Positions 12,940-25,600 of a stretch of DNA of 64,000 bases are shown here, in pieces; the first letter of the stretch is position 1, and each line of letters begins with the position of its first letter. The notes beneath the pieces were generated by a model. The model was not told the DNA's origin. It worked only from the letters and a program-made list of their open reading frames with translations, and did no database searches. Made by a program: the position numbers and the translations under genes. Source of the DNA: Bostrychus sinensis (lineage: Eukaryota > Chordata > Actinopteri > Gobiiformes > Eleotridae); assembly GCA_020698575.1 (NCBI GenBank), contig CM036242.1, positions 19,282,124 through 19,346,123 on the forward strand, written 5' to 3'.

Positions 12940-12965
12940 AAAAAAAAAAAAAAAAAAAAAAAAAA
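12940..12965. repeat. Poly(A) tract (26)
   Basis: Uninterrupted A run after CACAC. No recognisable retroelement body lies directly upstream. Confidence 0.9.
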
Positions 12966-13545
12966 GAAGCAGAAGAAGGAAAAAGTAATGGGCAGAAAAA
13001 TGAAATGACTTTCGGGGCCCTCACGTAAAGCGTGGCTCACTCCTCGAGACAGGCAATATTCCCTCAATTATTGCCACTCACAGAACCCTTGCCAGTGGAT
13101 AAAGTTTTAATTCCAGGCTGAAAATAAAATGGATGCTCATGACATAATGTGGTAATAACTCCTGACTGTTTGGGGATTTGCATGACCATTGTTTTTACAT
13201 GTGACCATACACATATGGTTACAACATATATGAGGTAAAAAATCAAGACACAGGAGGTCACAGGCCAGTGTGACTGTTTTGCCTGTCCCAAGCCCAGGCC
13301 AGAGTGACGGAGAAGGTTACCCCAGGAAGACCATCCAGGATAAAACATGCTAAATCAATCTGCAAATCACTGTAATGCTAGGAGGCAGACGATTTGCTGT
13401 GGAGACACCAGAAGAGAAAAGCCAAAAATGAAGAAGAGTTGAAGTAAACCTGTACACATTCTCTTTCTTACAAACATTCTCTTTCTCTCTGGCAGTCTGG
13501 CCCAAACACTGCAGGCTTTTTGGCGTCAGCACAAAAATAATGTAG

Positions 13546-14125
13546 ACCTTTTACACCGCAGTGCTTGAGAGCATTATCAGATACAGCATTTCTGTCTGGT
13601 TTGGTCAGCTGACTGTTCAAACCAAAACTAAGCTCATTAGCATGGTAAAAATTACAATGAAGATCATAGGCACATGTGAAATTCCATCTTTACAGTTCAT
13701 TTATGAGTGCTCTGTAACACATTTGGCCTACAGACACATCTCACATCCTGTATTCTGAGTTTGAGCTGCTTCCCTCTGGGAGGCGTTACAGAGCAGCTAA
13801 ACACAGAACCAACAGATTTAAAACAGATTTTTATTCCTATGTCTATTTCTATGCTGAACAAACAAAAACTTCAGCAGCAATGACTTTAACTATACTCAGG
13901 ATTAGGAGATATTCTGTGTATATCATTGTATTTATTATGTGCAGCTTCTCTGCAACATTCCTTGCTTTTTGTAATATTGTCATATGTATGTCATAAGTCA
14001 TATGTTTTATGTCTTTCATATGACTATTGTATTTATTGTTGAGATCTTCGGCTGCTGCATTGCACTTTTGTCCAAAACGAATTTCCCTTTTGGACAATAA
14101 AGTTGATTCTGACTCTCATTCTGAC
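13546..14125 (+). mobile_element. 5'-truncated LINE (CR1/L2-like reverse transcriptase tail and 3' UTR)
   Basis: The frame from 13546 reads FYTAVLESIIRYS, then VWFGQL and ISHPVF at 13758. This resembles the C-terminal end of CR1/L2-type reverse transcriptases. After a frameshift the LPSGRRY motif continues at about 13764-13790. A 3' UTR follows, ending TTGGACAATAAAGTTGATTC and short imperfect TTCTGAC-type repeats (14103-14125), the tail style of this clade. It is dead: 5'-truncated, frameshifted, with an early stop. Confidence 0.7.
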
Positions 14126-14729
14126 AAGAGTTGTCAAAATCCAGCCAATCAGAGTTGTCTCAGTTTTCTCAGGATTATTTTTTTATTTTTTTATTGTGTA
14201 CAGTGTAGTCTGCATTTCTGTTATCTTAGTGTGTATTTGTAGAAACATTGCTTTGTTTTCCTATTTGACTTTTTTATTTGAACTAGGATTTGGTTTCTTT
14301 TGCTGAAAACTTTCTTCTTATCATTTTTGTCCCTATGGTTTAAAATAACAGCTCTTTATTTCACATTGTTCAAAAGTATTTTGATGTTCCTGGAAATACT
14401 ACATTCTCCTAGCCCTAAAGTTTCCATTTCATAAAACTGAACAATCTTTGAATTTGTATGGGGCCTAATTTGCCATAGTGCCTAACCCGAGGCACTTAGA
14501 TTTGTGATTGGTCAGGGGAGGGGAGTGGCCCTGCTGTGCTTAGATATGTGCTCAGATAATTGGTCGAGAGAATTGGGAGTCGTCAGTAGCCACTCAAACA
14601 GAAACGGCTCCAGCCCACTGAGCTTAAGTGCCATTTTAACATTGTCATTTTTTTCTGCCTTTTAATTGCCGTCAGACTTTGAGGGCATATGAGTTCCTTT
14701 TCTTTCACTGTCATACACACATTCATTAT

Positions 14730-15005
14730 ACATATCATGTGCAAAAATACAGTACTGTGCAAAAGTCAGATTTCTAATAACGGTTATGAACATAGAAAGG
14801 TGGATGAATGTACAAATAAAGACAAAAATTACAAAAAGATCTTTGAGGGTTTTTTTTTTTTTTTTTTGCATTAGTATTTCAGTCTGTATTTTAACACAGT
14901 ACAGAATACCTTTGACTTTGGGCCATTATTGACGTGCTAAAATTAAAATAAATAAATAAATCTGTTAAAAGCCCTCTTAGTTAACAGCATTTTTTCACAC
15001 AGAAA
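14730..15005 (+). repeat. Dispersed repeat with ACAGTACTGTGCAAAAGTC start, copy 1
   Basis: It carries ACAGTACTGTGCAAAAGTC near 14750, GGGCCATTATTGACGTGC near 14920 and CTCTTAGTTAACAGCATTTT near 14976. The same words in the same order recur at 47690-48130, so this is a repeat family. Confidence 0.55.
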
Positions 15006-16149
15006 AAAAGTATACTTTGTGACAGAAATGAACATGAGTCAGATGCAAAATGGAAAAAAAAGAGAAAAGAGAAGCTGTTTTTTGAATTCATAGTGCTGAC
15101 ACATGAGGGGGAATAAACACGGCAAAAGAATCAGGCTTTGTTTTTTGACTCATAGCGAGCGAGAGAGGAGCGTTGGCTTTGTCTCGGGTGTAGCTGTGTG
15201 ACGGTGGGGATCGATAGGTTTAACCAGCAGGGGCTTGGGTGTGTGGAGCAGGAAGAGGCACAGGCGGGAGGTTAGGGCTGGGCAGAACAGCCTGGAAATG
15301 CTTTATCACCAGCAGCAGCAAGGCACTGTCTCCCATCAGGGGCACAAGAAGCTTAGGGGCTTGGGAAGCGGCATGTTCTGTGTTTGCGAGTGAGTGTATG
15401 ACAAATTGTGTCATTCAGGGTCTTTCACTTGCATGCTGATATTGTTTGATTCAGCCTGGCATTTGTGAAAGACCTCATGAGAGAGCCCACTGCTATTGTT
15501 GCTGTTCCGCCGTCCCTTACCTAACAAGGTTCATGTGGAGTTATGAAAGAGAAAATGATCTAAAGTGCAGAGAAGTGAGGAGTTAAAAATGTTATATTCG
15601 ACAGGTTGGCCTGCCTTTTCCATTCGAGCATTTGCCCCAAGACAAAAAAAAATGTATTATCATTCCTCTTACTGCACTATTTGGATCAAAGAACGAGGTT
15701 TCATTGGAGGAGTGAAGAGATGAGGTGAGACAAGGTGAGGCTGAGAATAGTGGAGCATTAAAGGATGTGCTGAAAAAGGTGAATATGAAGCCCACACTAG
15801 AGAGAAAGCATTGAGGGGTATGTGGAGGCAAGAGAAAGATGCTGACTTGTCACACTGAAGGCAAGAACACAGCCCAGATCAAGGTGATGGAGTGCACCGT
15901 GCCGTGTTTGCAGGTCACGACAAAATTCTAACTTTCATTCATTTTATATCATTGTCAAAAGCTGCTAAAATACTCACATAAATATTTTGTCAATCATCCT
16001 AGCTCTTGTAGACTACAAATATATAGTATATTCACAGAACTATACAGAAAAAAATAATAACCACACACACTGTCCAAATTGTACAGAACATGCACCACCA
16101 CCATGGACCATACAATTATACATTACATTTAGAATAATTGAATAGGTTA

Positions 16150-16460
16150 GCATAGGGGTGTGTGGTGGCAGAGTGGTTAGCCCTTCTGCCTCTCTGCAGG
16201 TTGTGGGTACGATCCTTGGGCTGGCTGACTACAGTCTTTGTAACAACTGTTTCCTTCCACCACCCAAAGATGTGCAAGTATGATGAATTGGTAAATGTAA
16301 ATTGCCCTGAATGAATGTCTGTCAGTGTAGGTCTGTGTAAGCCCTGTGAGTAACTGGCCCAGGCGTATCACGCCTAAGGCCCATAGTTGTTGGGATCAGT
16401 TCCAGCTACCTGTAAGGAGTCCTAACTGGAGTAAGCAAAGAAGATAAATGAATAAATGTT
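16150..16460 (+). repeat. SINE-like teleost repeat (GTGGTTAGC ... ATAAATGAATAAATG)
   Basis: It has the order GGCAGAGTGGTTAGCCC, GTGGGTACGATCC, AAATTGCCCTGAATG, AACTGGCCCAGGCG, CGCCTAAGG and an AAATGAATAAATG tail. These are the diagnostic words of one of the commonest short repeats in teleosts. Related copies lie at 3485-3600, 27290-27590 (reverse) and 58130-58395. Confidence 0.7.
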
Positions 16461-17184
16461 GAGCCTCGTAAGCTGTAACAGTTTAGGTCTAATATATCTA
16501 TTAACTGAATATGAATCAAACCTGACTAAACAGGTAGCATTGCAACTGAGCTGACTAATTTGGCCTAATGCCTTTTAAACAAACATGTTGTCATAATTTC
16601 CATCTAATAATGTTGCATTATTTTGCCTGATAAAATATGCTAACTTGCATTATTATTGGTAATGAAGGCAGGAGAAGTTACTGCTCTGGTTTCCCTACCC
16701 GGCACACACAGCGAGTACAGTAGATGCAAATCAGCCCTTCATGCTGAGTGCTGATTTCAAGGGCACCACTGAACAAGGATGTAGACGGCTTTTCATGTGA
16801 TTCTTACCTTTCACCTGAATCAGACTTATTCTGTTCTGCCATCCCAGAGCTTTAATTAAAACGCACTCCTCAGCTCAATGTTTGGATTAGTCAAGATTCC
16901 AGCACAGACTGTGAAATTTAATTTGATGATATTTCCACCTATCACTAAAAAGAGGTAAACAACTGCAGACCTTTTATATAATCCGCTCTATTTTGAGTGA
17001 CGCTTGTGAGGCTAAAAAATGTTTCTTTGTACTACCTCGTTCTCTTGTGCATTTAAAATCCATGCAGTGTTTGTCTGTGAAACTCATTACTGTATTTCAG
17101 TTGCAAAATATATTTTTCTCTGTGTAATAATAGAACAATTAACAGTTTCTGCTTGCAACCAGGCATCCAAATAATCAGTACTTA

Positions 17185-17300
17185 ATAGGGCTGTGTATTG
17201 GCAAGAACCCTGTGATATGATAACATAAGAAATATTCATATCATAACATTGTAACAAAGGATATTGATATGTGATATATATTTAATCATTGAGTAATGCA
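17185..17300 (+). repeat. Fragment of a TAGGGCTGTGTATTGGCAAG repeat
   Basis: It starts TAGGGCTGTGTATTGGCAAG followed by GATATGATAAC/GATATTGATATG words typical of a fish hAT-derived repeat. A second copy of the same start lies at about 32472. The matching right end was not found. Confidence 0.5.
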
Positions 17301-19035
17301 ACTGTATTTCACAAACTTGTTTCCAAATAAACAACAAAATGAAAGTGCTTGCAGGATTTATGTGCTAAAATATTAAATATATTGTCAGTCAAAGGTTTAA
17401 ATGCAATAGAAAAGTAAACCTCTGACATGAATGTTGCAATTTTGCATAGAAATATAAAAAAATCTATTTTGTTAATATATTCCAGATTCTATATATTCTT
17501 TCACCTTTATAACATACATTTAACAAGTGTTTAAAATTCAATTTGCATTTGTTTGAATAAGAACAAACTGTATCTACCATCACAGCAGGCAAGTCTTCAT
17601 TTTTAGCATTTAGAAATTTGTTGGATATGGTAATGATAGCCTGTGAAGCTGGGTCAAGTAAACATGTTTTCCAATTTGCCATCACTGTTGCAGTCTGTGT
17701 CATTTCAATTTGAGTTCAAATCAGTGAGGTTATGGAGATACGAAGGTGTAATAAACAGATTATACTGAAAAGGAAATGATCAGCAAAGAAATTTAGATTT
17801 TGAGGCAAAAAATAAATAAATAATACAATCAATGTATAGCTAAATTATATGGTTACACTGTTGCTTGCAAAGACAGGGTTAATTAGTCAACAAGTGTGGA
17901 AGCTGAAATCTGTATTTAATTTCCAAGAACCAACAATGCACCTGCTCCATTATTTTTACTTATACAGTATATTAATTACAAATCTTTCAAAATAATAATT
18001 TCAAAAATAATTCATTATAATTAATTAAAATGTGACCTAGTGTTATTTGAGTTATTATTTAATCTTCTATCTGCACTGACAATGTACTTAAGAAAAGACC
18101 TGTACGTGTGTAATGCATAATTTCCCCATAATTCACAATACAGCCAACGGCAAAATCAAAACAATTAGTGTCAGAGTACATTATTCTTAAACTCTTAAAC
18201 CAGCCACCGGAAGTCCCCAGTGCTCCCTTTGTGCTGTCCCCAAGCCTGGATAAATGTAAAGGGTTAAGGCAGGGCTGGGCATCCCGTAGAAAGAAAATAA
18301 TTAAAATACTGTGTAAAAGTGAAATTACGTTAGTAATTCAGTTCAAAGTGAAACACATACAGTATCTAAAAAATCAGTACACAGAAATATTTCAACCATT
18401 ATGTAACATTATGTCTTGTGATATTTTAATTTTATACTGAACTTGGAGTTTTCATTAAGTCATTATCATCAAGCATAAATTAAATAAATCAAATATTTAT
18501 TTTTGTTTGCAGTGAATTGTATTATGTGCATTTCACTTAAACTGAACTACTGCAACACATTTCATGCTCTCTTAAATTTAAAATATATCATATGCATCTT
18601 AATTTTACAACCTTATAGGTTGCTCACCTAAGACTTCCCCCACTTTATATTAAATTTAACTCCATAATTGGCAGTGCAAAGACATGAGATGATAATAAGG
18701 CCTTCCCTGTGCTTTGATAGCTAAAGCTGAAGTGTGTATAACCCCGAGGTAAAGGCGCAGATAGAATGTGGGCAGCTTAGGAAGACCGATAAAGGCTTTA
18801 CCTCCATTACTGAGCCTAAGATGAGACCGGGGCCACTGCACCTCTGGATTCTCAGCACGCTCCAGATTTGTCAGCTTTGGAAAGAATGCTGTAATAGTGG
18901 ACGTAATGGCACAAGAAAGGTTGTTGTTGGAGTGTGTGGGCGTGTGTGTGTGTGGTGAGAGAGCAAAAGAATGAATGATGGTGGGAAAATGTCTGCAGAT
19001 GGATACAGCCGAAATAGCCATACATCCTTGTTAGA

Positions 19036-19155
19036 CCCCCCCCCCCCCCCCCCAGCCTCCCAGAGGTCACTATAGTCCCCTCAACTGCTGTATTTTTTTT
19101 TATTTATTTATTTATTTATTTTTTTATTTATTTATTTTTTTTTTATTTTTTTTTT
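19036..19155. repeat. Poly(C) tract and TTTA-rich low-complexity run
   Basis: An 18-base C run (19036-19053) is followed by T runs and TTTA repeats (19091-19155). Such a tract is prone to length error in assembly. Confidence 0.9.
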
Positions 19156-19189
19156 GGGAAGGTTTTTGTAATTCTGTCATTCTGAAAAT

Positions 19190-19330
19190 GACATTCACCA
19201 TAGCTCTGTTGGATGTTTATAAAAATGCTGAATACAGTAATTTCAGGAAAAGTCAGTAATGGGCCAAGGACAACATGATTATTTTGGTGTGGATCCAGAT
19301 CACAGTTAGGTCCAGCCTCTCCTTAAAAAA
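19190..19330 (+). repeat. Dispersed repeat, GGATCCAGATCAC family, copy
   Basis: It contains CAGGAAAAGTCAGTAATGGG and TGGTGTGGATCCAGATCAC. Related words occur at 21955-22170, 30795-30980, 33690-33870 and reversed at 61755-61830. Family unnamed by me; probably a degraded transposon. Confidence 0.45.
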
Positions 19331-19754
19331 CTTTGTAAGACTTTAACGCCGTACTGTTAATCTCTTTTTCCACTTGTTATCCAAGCCCTAGATAGTTTTA
19401 TTATTGTAATTTTAGTTATATTGTATGATGTTAATGTCACGTCAAAACCAATCATAGTTTGAAAAGATGTAGCAGACAAATTGGAATGCTTACCTGACCT
19501 TTAACACACATTGGATAGAGTGAGGTATCAGCACTATCAAGACGCCGTCTGCAGTGCTCATGTCAGATTAATCAAACAGGACTTACAGTATTACATTAGA
19601 TATAATAAGGATGTAGAATGCCTGGAAGATTAGCACAACGCAGATGATCGGAGTTGTTTTGAAAGGCATGAGTAATTACTAATGGTGTAAAACATTTTGG
19701 CTTGTTTTAGTGATCGCTTTTAGCATTTATAGGTACTGTACAAATAAACTAAAA

Positions 19755-19905
19755 CCAAAGTACATTAAGATTTTTTTTTACCTTTTGACAGGACAGTGGT
19801 AAAGTGACACAACATAGACTTACCTAATACTGTCAGAGTCTGTACTCAAACCCACACCTCTGTAGTCACTTATACATATCATACATGCTGCTGAGCTATA
19901 CAGAA
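19755..19905 (+). repeat. Short dispersed repeat (CTTTTGACAGGACAGTGG type), copy 1
   Basis: It has CCTTTTGACAGGACAGTGG, a later GTCTGTACTCAAACCCAC and GCTGAGCTATACAG. This is the layout of a common fish repeat of the form GCCTTTATTGGACAG...CGAACCCGGG. Degraded relatives are at 22540-22690 and 24800-24910. Confidence 0.45.
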
Positions 19906-21184
19906 CTGCATAAGTTACATTTTAAGGCAACAGTTTTTTCATTTAGATAATATTGCTTTTAGTCCCTATTTTTATTACATTTCCAACAAGTCAGCATTTA
20001 TATTATAATATCTACAAAATCAAAACCAAAGAAACACACTCTACTCTATTTCTACACTAAAATGCATATTTATACCATAACTGTACTTACACATGAATGG
20101 CTCAAATGTTCCAGACTGAGTTTTGCACTCCCACAATGACAAAGCAATTATGAAGAGCCTTTTTGACAACAACTGACATCCTCTTTGTAGCCTGAGATAG
20201 CACTCAACCAAAGAACCGGAGGCAAATTCACCTTCAGCCTCCCCAGTAGCCGTCCGGGTCAAGTCCTCTCCATGTTTTTGCCTCCTTCTCCTCTGTCCTT
20301 CCCTCTGCAAAAGTGACTAGCCCTGCCATGAGCTGCAACACATCACTCTGAGACAACAAGGACACAAATGACCACTCCAGACAGCACATGCTTGCATCTG
20401 CATTTATTACCTCTCCGTTTTTAGTGACACACAAAAGATTGTTCTGTGCTGTGTGCCTAGAATAAGCTTCAGTGTGCTGTCACAGTGGCCTTCGGCGCTC
20501 ATAGCTCTCAGGGCTGAGACAGTCAGAGGTCAGTTATGAATATACATGTGTGCTGTGATACTCCACAGAGGAAGATGAATATTGAGTTAAGGTGCAGCAC
20601 CAGGTATAAGGCTACATTCCCAGTCACAATGTCCTCTGCTGTTAGTCTCAGTTTGACTTGTGAGCATAAATATTTACACGACTGTCACGTTCAGGATTTA
20701 TAGGACATTCTCTTCCCGTAAGAGAAGTAAAAAGTATTCTTTCTTCATTTCTTTTCTTTCACAGGAGCAACTTTCCTTTTGCTCTGTGGTGAAGAAAGTC
20801 TGTTTCCCCAGGACGTCTGTGAAACCTTGTTTTCTCAGGACTGTGTACCGAGAGCACAGGGTGCGAATATTGTCTCATTATATTGACAGTTCTCGTCCTT
20901 GCCAGTTTCAATAACCAACTTTGGGCCATAGAAGCGCAGTAATATAAAATGCTTGAATATTTCCAACTGGCCGGCTGCTGAAGTCCAGGCGAAGCAACAG
21001 GGCAATATCACACACAAACAATAAACTTATTGTCTGTCTTTGTAATATCTTCAACAACAACTGCAGGCTAACCAATGTACTGTTTATTTTCCTGTGTGTG
21101 ACCAGGCAAACTAAAATGTGTTTGGCCAATACACATCCCCTCTCCCTGTCTCATTTTATCACAGCTCAACCTCCCGTCTGCATC

Positions 21185-21320
21185 CTAATCTGCCAATGCC
21201 AGATCTATTTTGCCATGTAACTCCTGTGATAGGTTGGCATGTAATTAACTCCCGGGCATGCACTGTGGGTTGTCATTTGCATGGTAATAATTCTCAGCTT
21301 CTTACTATATGATGGGCACT
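21185..21320. promoter_or_regulatory. Candidate conserved non-coding element with octamer-type motif
   Basis: Unique sequence with GGCATGTAATTAACTC and CATTTGCATGGTAATAATTC (octamer ATTTGCAT near 21276), free of repeats. Judged by motif density only. Confidence 0.3.
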
Positions 21321-21954
21321 GCAAACATCCCTATCTTACCCCTTATCAACAGCAGTCTGATTATCTAACTGAAGTAATTGAGTATGGACTGAATACATTA
21401 ACTAACAGTATAGCTAAGCAACAACCTACATTTTATATGTTTATTTGTTTCATTTTTATTGACAGTTTTAGCTCAAGAAAAACTCCCTCAGACTCACAGC
21501 TACTGGTAGTACCTTTTAGACGGCTGCATGCGGATGGAAGCATGGTCTTTGAGTTAAAATCCATGTAGTTTGTTGTTGCTCCTTGGGGACTCTTTCTGCT
21601 CCATTACACCTCCATAAGCATTTTAATTCGGACAAACATTAACATTTTTATAATGGCATTAGCTTTATTATCAACAGGCATTTTACAGGATTCACATACA
21701 GTGTAATCATAAAAGCCTCTTTAACGCCAGCTACTTTACCCATGCATGAATGATTTAGGTGTCTATGCAAGGCTTACTTTTCTAATCATACAAGCACACT
21801 TTTGCTCAAGTGACATCCTTGACATAAATTGATATTTTAGTAAAACAAATTATGAGTTTTGTCAAAATTCTCATATGTAAAATAGCCACCAGAGCTCAAG
21901 CAGGGGTTGATTACTAATAATACATTTTGATAATTGGACAAAAAAGCTACTACT

Positions 21955-22170
21955 GAACTATTTTGCCTACACCAGAGAGGCTGTGTTTTCGTGTTGGTTT
22001 GTTAGTCTGCCAGCAAAGAATCTCAGTAAGTATGTTATATTGTGATAATATTTTGAGGAATTGGCCAAAAATAAATGGTGGATCCAGCACTTAATGCATA
22101 TAGGAATTTTGAAAAGTACAACATAGGGCCAAAGACACTAATTCCACCCACAAGGACTCTGTAAAATACA
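21955..22170 (+). repeat. Degraded dispersed repeat, GGATCCAGCAC family
   Basis: It carries GGCCAAAAATAAATGGTGG, GATCCAGCACTTAATGC, GGGCCAAAGACACTAATTCC and CCACAAGGACTC in the same order as the better copies at 30795-30980 and 33690-33870. Confidence 0.4.
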
Positions 22171-22539
22171 ACTGTGAGATGATTTGGCAAAGATATGTGC
22201 TTATTTATTTGTAATGCCAATTTCTTTGTAAAAAAAAATGACTGCAGTTACAATTTAGGTGGCGTCATATTATGAATTTGTTTGTTTGTTTCCTTGCATA
22301 ACTGCAGCCTTTCCACTACACCTTTTGATCAGATGTGAAGTAGTAAAGTAACACTTTAACAGTATTATTTGAGGTACAGACTAATTCATAAAAAAAGGGA
22401 GACACAGCACTGCAGCATGACAAACCAAGAATAAGTCTGAGTTAACCATCCTAAAAGCTATGTGACCAGTCCTTAAGGGTAGAAGTTTTGGAAATATATG
22501 GATAAACTGATGTTACATAGGATCAGTGTGACTTTTAAA

Positions 22540-22690
22540 TATATATTTTTAGGCCTTTTTCGGCTTTATTGATAATGTCGTTGAGAAGTGACAGGAAATC
22601 ATGGTGGAGAGAGCAGGGAAAGACATTCGGCAAAGTGTTGGAGTCTGGACTCCAGTCTGTACATGGCACACACATAAAGAGTGTGAGATG
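22540..22690 (+). repeat. Short dispersed repeat (GGCCTTTTTCGGCTTTATTG type), copies 2 and 3
   Basis: It reads TTTTTAGGCCTTTTTCGGC, then GACAGGAAATCATGGTGGAG and GACATTCGGCAAAG, a recognisable teleost short repeat. A more decayed copy at 24800-24910 reads GTTTGGCCTTTTCATGGC and GGGGGAGAGAGAAGGCAGAG. Confidence 0.5.
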
Positions 22691-25600
22691 AGGTATTCAA
22701 GGGGGGCACAAGGTGATTATATGTGTGTGTTTTGAGAGATGGATGAACGGGCTAAAGATTGCGCTCATCTGTCGTGGTACAGTGCTCCCATCAGGTGTAA
22801 TGAGTGCGCCGGGGTGACCTCAGTCTCGCAGGTTCACGGGCCTGATTAAACATCGTCTCGGCCCGGCTCTGGGGGACGCCGAGCAGACCCCCCCACCCCC
22901 TCTCCCCCATCTCCACTCTTTGCTCCCCTCCGTCGTCCTAATGGCTTCTTCTGATCTAACCCCATTTATCTCCATCACCGCCCTCACACACACGTCGACG
23001 CACACCTCACTCTTTCCCCTGGCTTTGACTGTCATCTGTCTTTATTAAAGCCGCACTCTTGGCACGTACATGTGTATTTGTGGTTATGTTTTCTTTTCGC
23101 TGTCGTCTCGGCTTATGGCATGCTGATTTGCAATTATGGTGTAACTACTGCCTTCTATACATCATATTTTTTCATGTTTATGCAGACTTAGTTAGCCATA
23201 ATGAGGTTGAAGTTGAAGGTGGGGGGTGGGGGGGTGATTAACTGCAAGCAGATTCAGGAACTGGTGTAACTCACGATAAGACAGCTTTCTCTAGAGAGGT
23301 TTTGATTTATTCGCCTGTAAGGTCCGGGATTTTGCGGTTCGGAGGTTGCGTGAGGTCACAAGTTGGAGACATGCAGGCGTTTTCATCTTTTCTGTCCTTT
23401 CGCTTTGATCTCGGTAACTTCGGTGAAAAGCTTGCTCAAATCATCACAGAGACATTTTAAAGGGTCGCAATTAGAGGCAAATAGCCTTCTATTTATCATC
23501 CTCTTTCATGTCCACCTTTTTATTTTATGAAAGCAATTGATTCTCTGTGTGGTATGGAGGCACACCCCTGCTTTTTGCTCCTAGGTGATCAGCCACAGTC
23601 AGACCGGAGCATATTAGAGCGAGTGTATAGAGATAGCTGGTTGGAAACCCCATGACTGACTATTTTACATTCACTCCAGAGCTATCAAACAGTTTGCTCT
23701 GGTACAGAATCTAGCAGCTAGTCAAAATGCCAAGGGCACTTTGGCATCTGTGTTTGCTTTCAGGGTGGGACTTAGCAGTTTGAATGGGGAAGTGAAGAAG
23801 AAGAATAACAGACAGAGAGGTCAAAAGAATGGGAGTGAGCGAAAGGCAAGGAGCAAACAAGGCTTCTACAGATGCATATTTTTTCTTCTCACTTATTTAT
23901 TTACACCACTGCCTGAGAAAGCAGCTCCGCGCCCGAGCAGCAGACAGACGGCTGGGAGAAGACATGTGGCCGAGACAGACAAAGAGAATAGAGAGAGGCT
24001 GTGCGCAAATACACAAACAACTGATGTTCAGTTCAGCAGAAACATTTTTGAGAAATTGCCGTAAAATAACCTCCTAAAATGCTTATTATGTAACCCGCTA
24101 TTGTTTTATGAAAAGGAATAGAAGAATAAAAAGTTGTGAACTGTCAGGGTAAATTGTTTCCGATGATCAAGCAACTGTGGAAAGAATTGCAATTTGTATC
24201 TTGCAAAAATAATGAGCCCTAAAGTTTCAAAGTTATGTCCACACTATATTCCAGTCACCAAAAACTCAGCTTTTTCCTTTATCCTATGGTAGCTGTGGCT
24301 GTGGCGTTATTCAACATTTGGGTAAGTCAAGGCACACTGAGCTCTTCGTATAAGAATTCAGCAAGAAATTACAAGTTAGTTTGATAAAGCCAAGAGAGAC
24401 GGCATGTTCAGCGTATTAATAGCATATTAAAATTACAACAAAACCATGACCTTTCCCCATAACCCCAGCCTTATAAATATATTTTATAAGCTGAGCAGGT
24501 TTAATACATTCAGATCAGGTATTTGCAATCCCATAGCCCCTTGCCAGGATCCAAGTCCGTGCCCACATTTGAGGAGATGTCAAAAGGCTGCAGGGCCTTG
24601 TTCTATATGTCCTCTCCCTGCTGGCATCACACTGCATGGTGATGGATTTAAATCTAGTAATGGCACTAGGGCTGGAATTTAGTAGCAACTGAATATATGA
24701 GCTTGCAATGTAGTAGTACGACTACTGCTACTACAGAAGCATGTGTGTCATATGTGTGCATTGGTATTTTGAGGTGGCAAATAGCACCAGTTTTGCATTT
24801 TTTTTAAGATGGTGTTTGGCCTTTTCATGGCTAATGGGACAGTTCAGAGGTGACAGAAAACCATGGGGGAGAGAGAAGGCAGAGACTAAAGGATTAGACT
24901 TTAGTAGCTGATTCTAACTAATACAGGAGCTTGCAGGAGAGTTGATGTACAGTTTGTTTTAATGAGCAGATTACTGTAAACAATCTAAAAATATGACTAC
25001 ACTGCTGAAGTAAATGCACTGCGGTGACAAGCATAATGAGGGCATTGATTACACCGCAAGCCGGCATATTTTATAAGTAAATAAAGTATTTTTATCACCC
25101 GCAGGAATTGGAAGAGTTATATGGATGTGAGCATAAAAAGTGGAGTACATTGACATAAGAGCCAAAAGTCTAGAATCCAAGAGTTCAGGGTACGGCACAG
25201 AATGTACTTTTAATAAGCACGTGTAAATATTGCATTTGTAATATTTGATACTGGTCCCATTTTAAAGCTCTCTTAGAAATCATAAGCAGCAGTCATACAG
25301 TATTTACATGTATTCACTTTCACATACAATGCATATTAACTCGTATCTACATAATAGGCAGGGCTCCAGCAGTGCGGGGCAGCAGAGGGGGCTGCAGGGG
25401 CCTGACCACATAATCATCTCCTAGAGAGTGATCATGAAGGCCTGCAACATTCCTGCACCAGCACGCCAACCCCAGACCCCCTGGCATGACGAGAGAAGGG
25501 GGAGGGAGAGGCAAAGAGTATTTACTGCAATGCAAGGAAGAGAGAGGAAGAGAAGCAATAAAGTATGGGAAAACACAGGGGCGAAAAGGAAATTAAAATG

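Noticed and set aside
13561..13758. 66-residue frame that could be taken for a small gene
   Set aside because: It is the reverse-transcriptase tail of a truncated LINE, followed by a frameshifted LPSGRRY motif and a LINE 3' UTR.
15500..15560. AAGGTTCATGTGGAG looked briefly like the reverse complement of celf exon 3 (NRPIQ region)
   Set aside because: The bases before it do not encode the expected IQVKPADSE residues and no splice sites fit.
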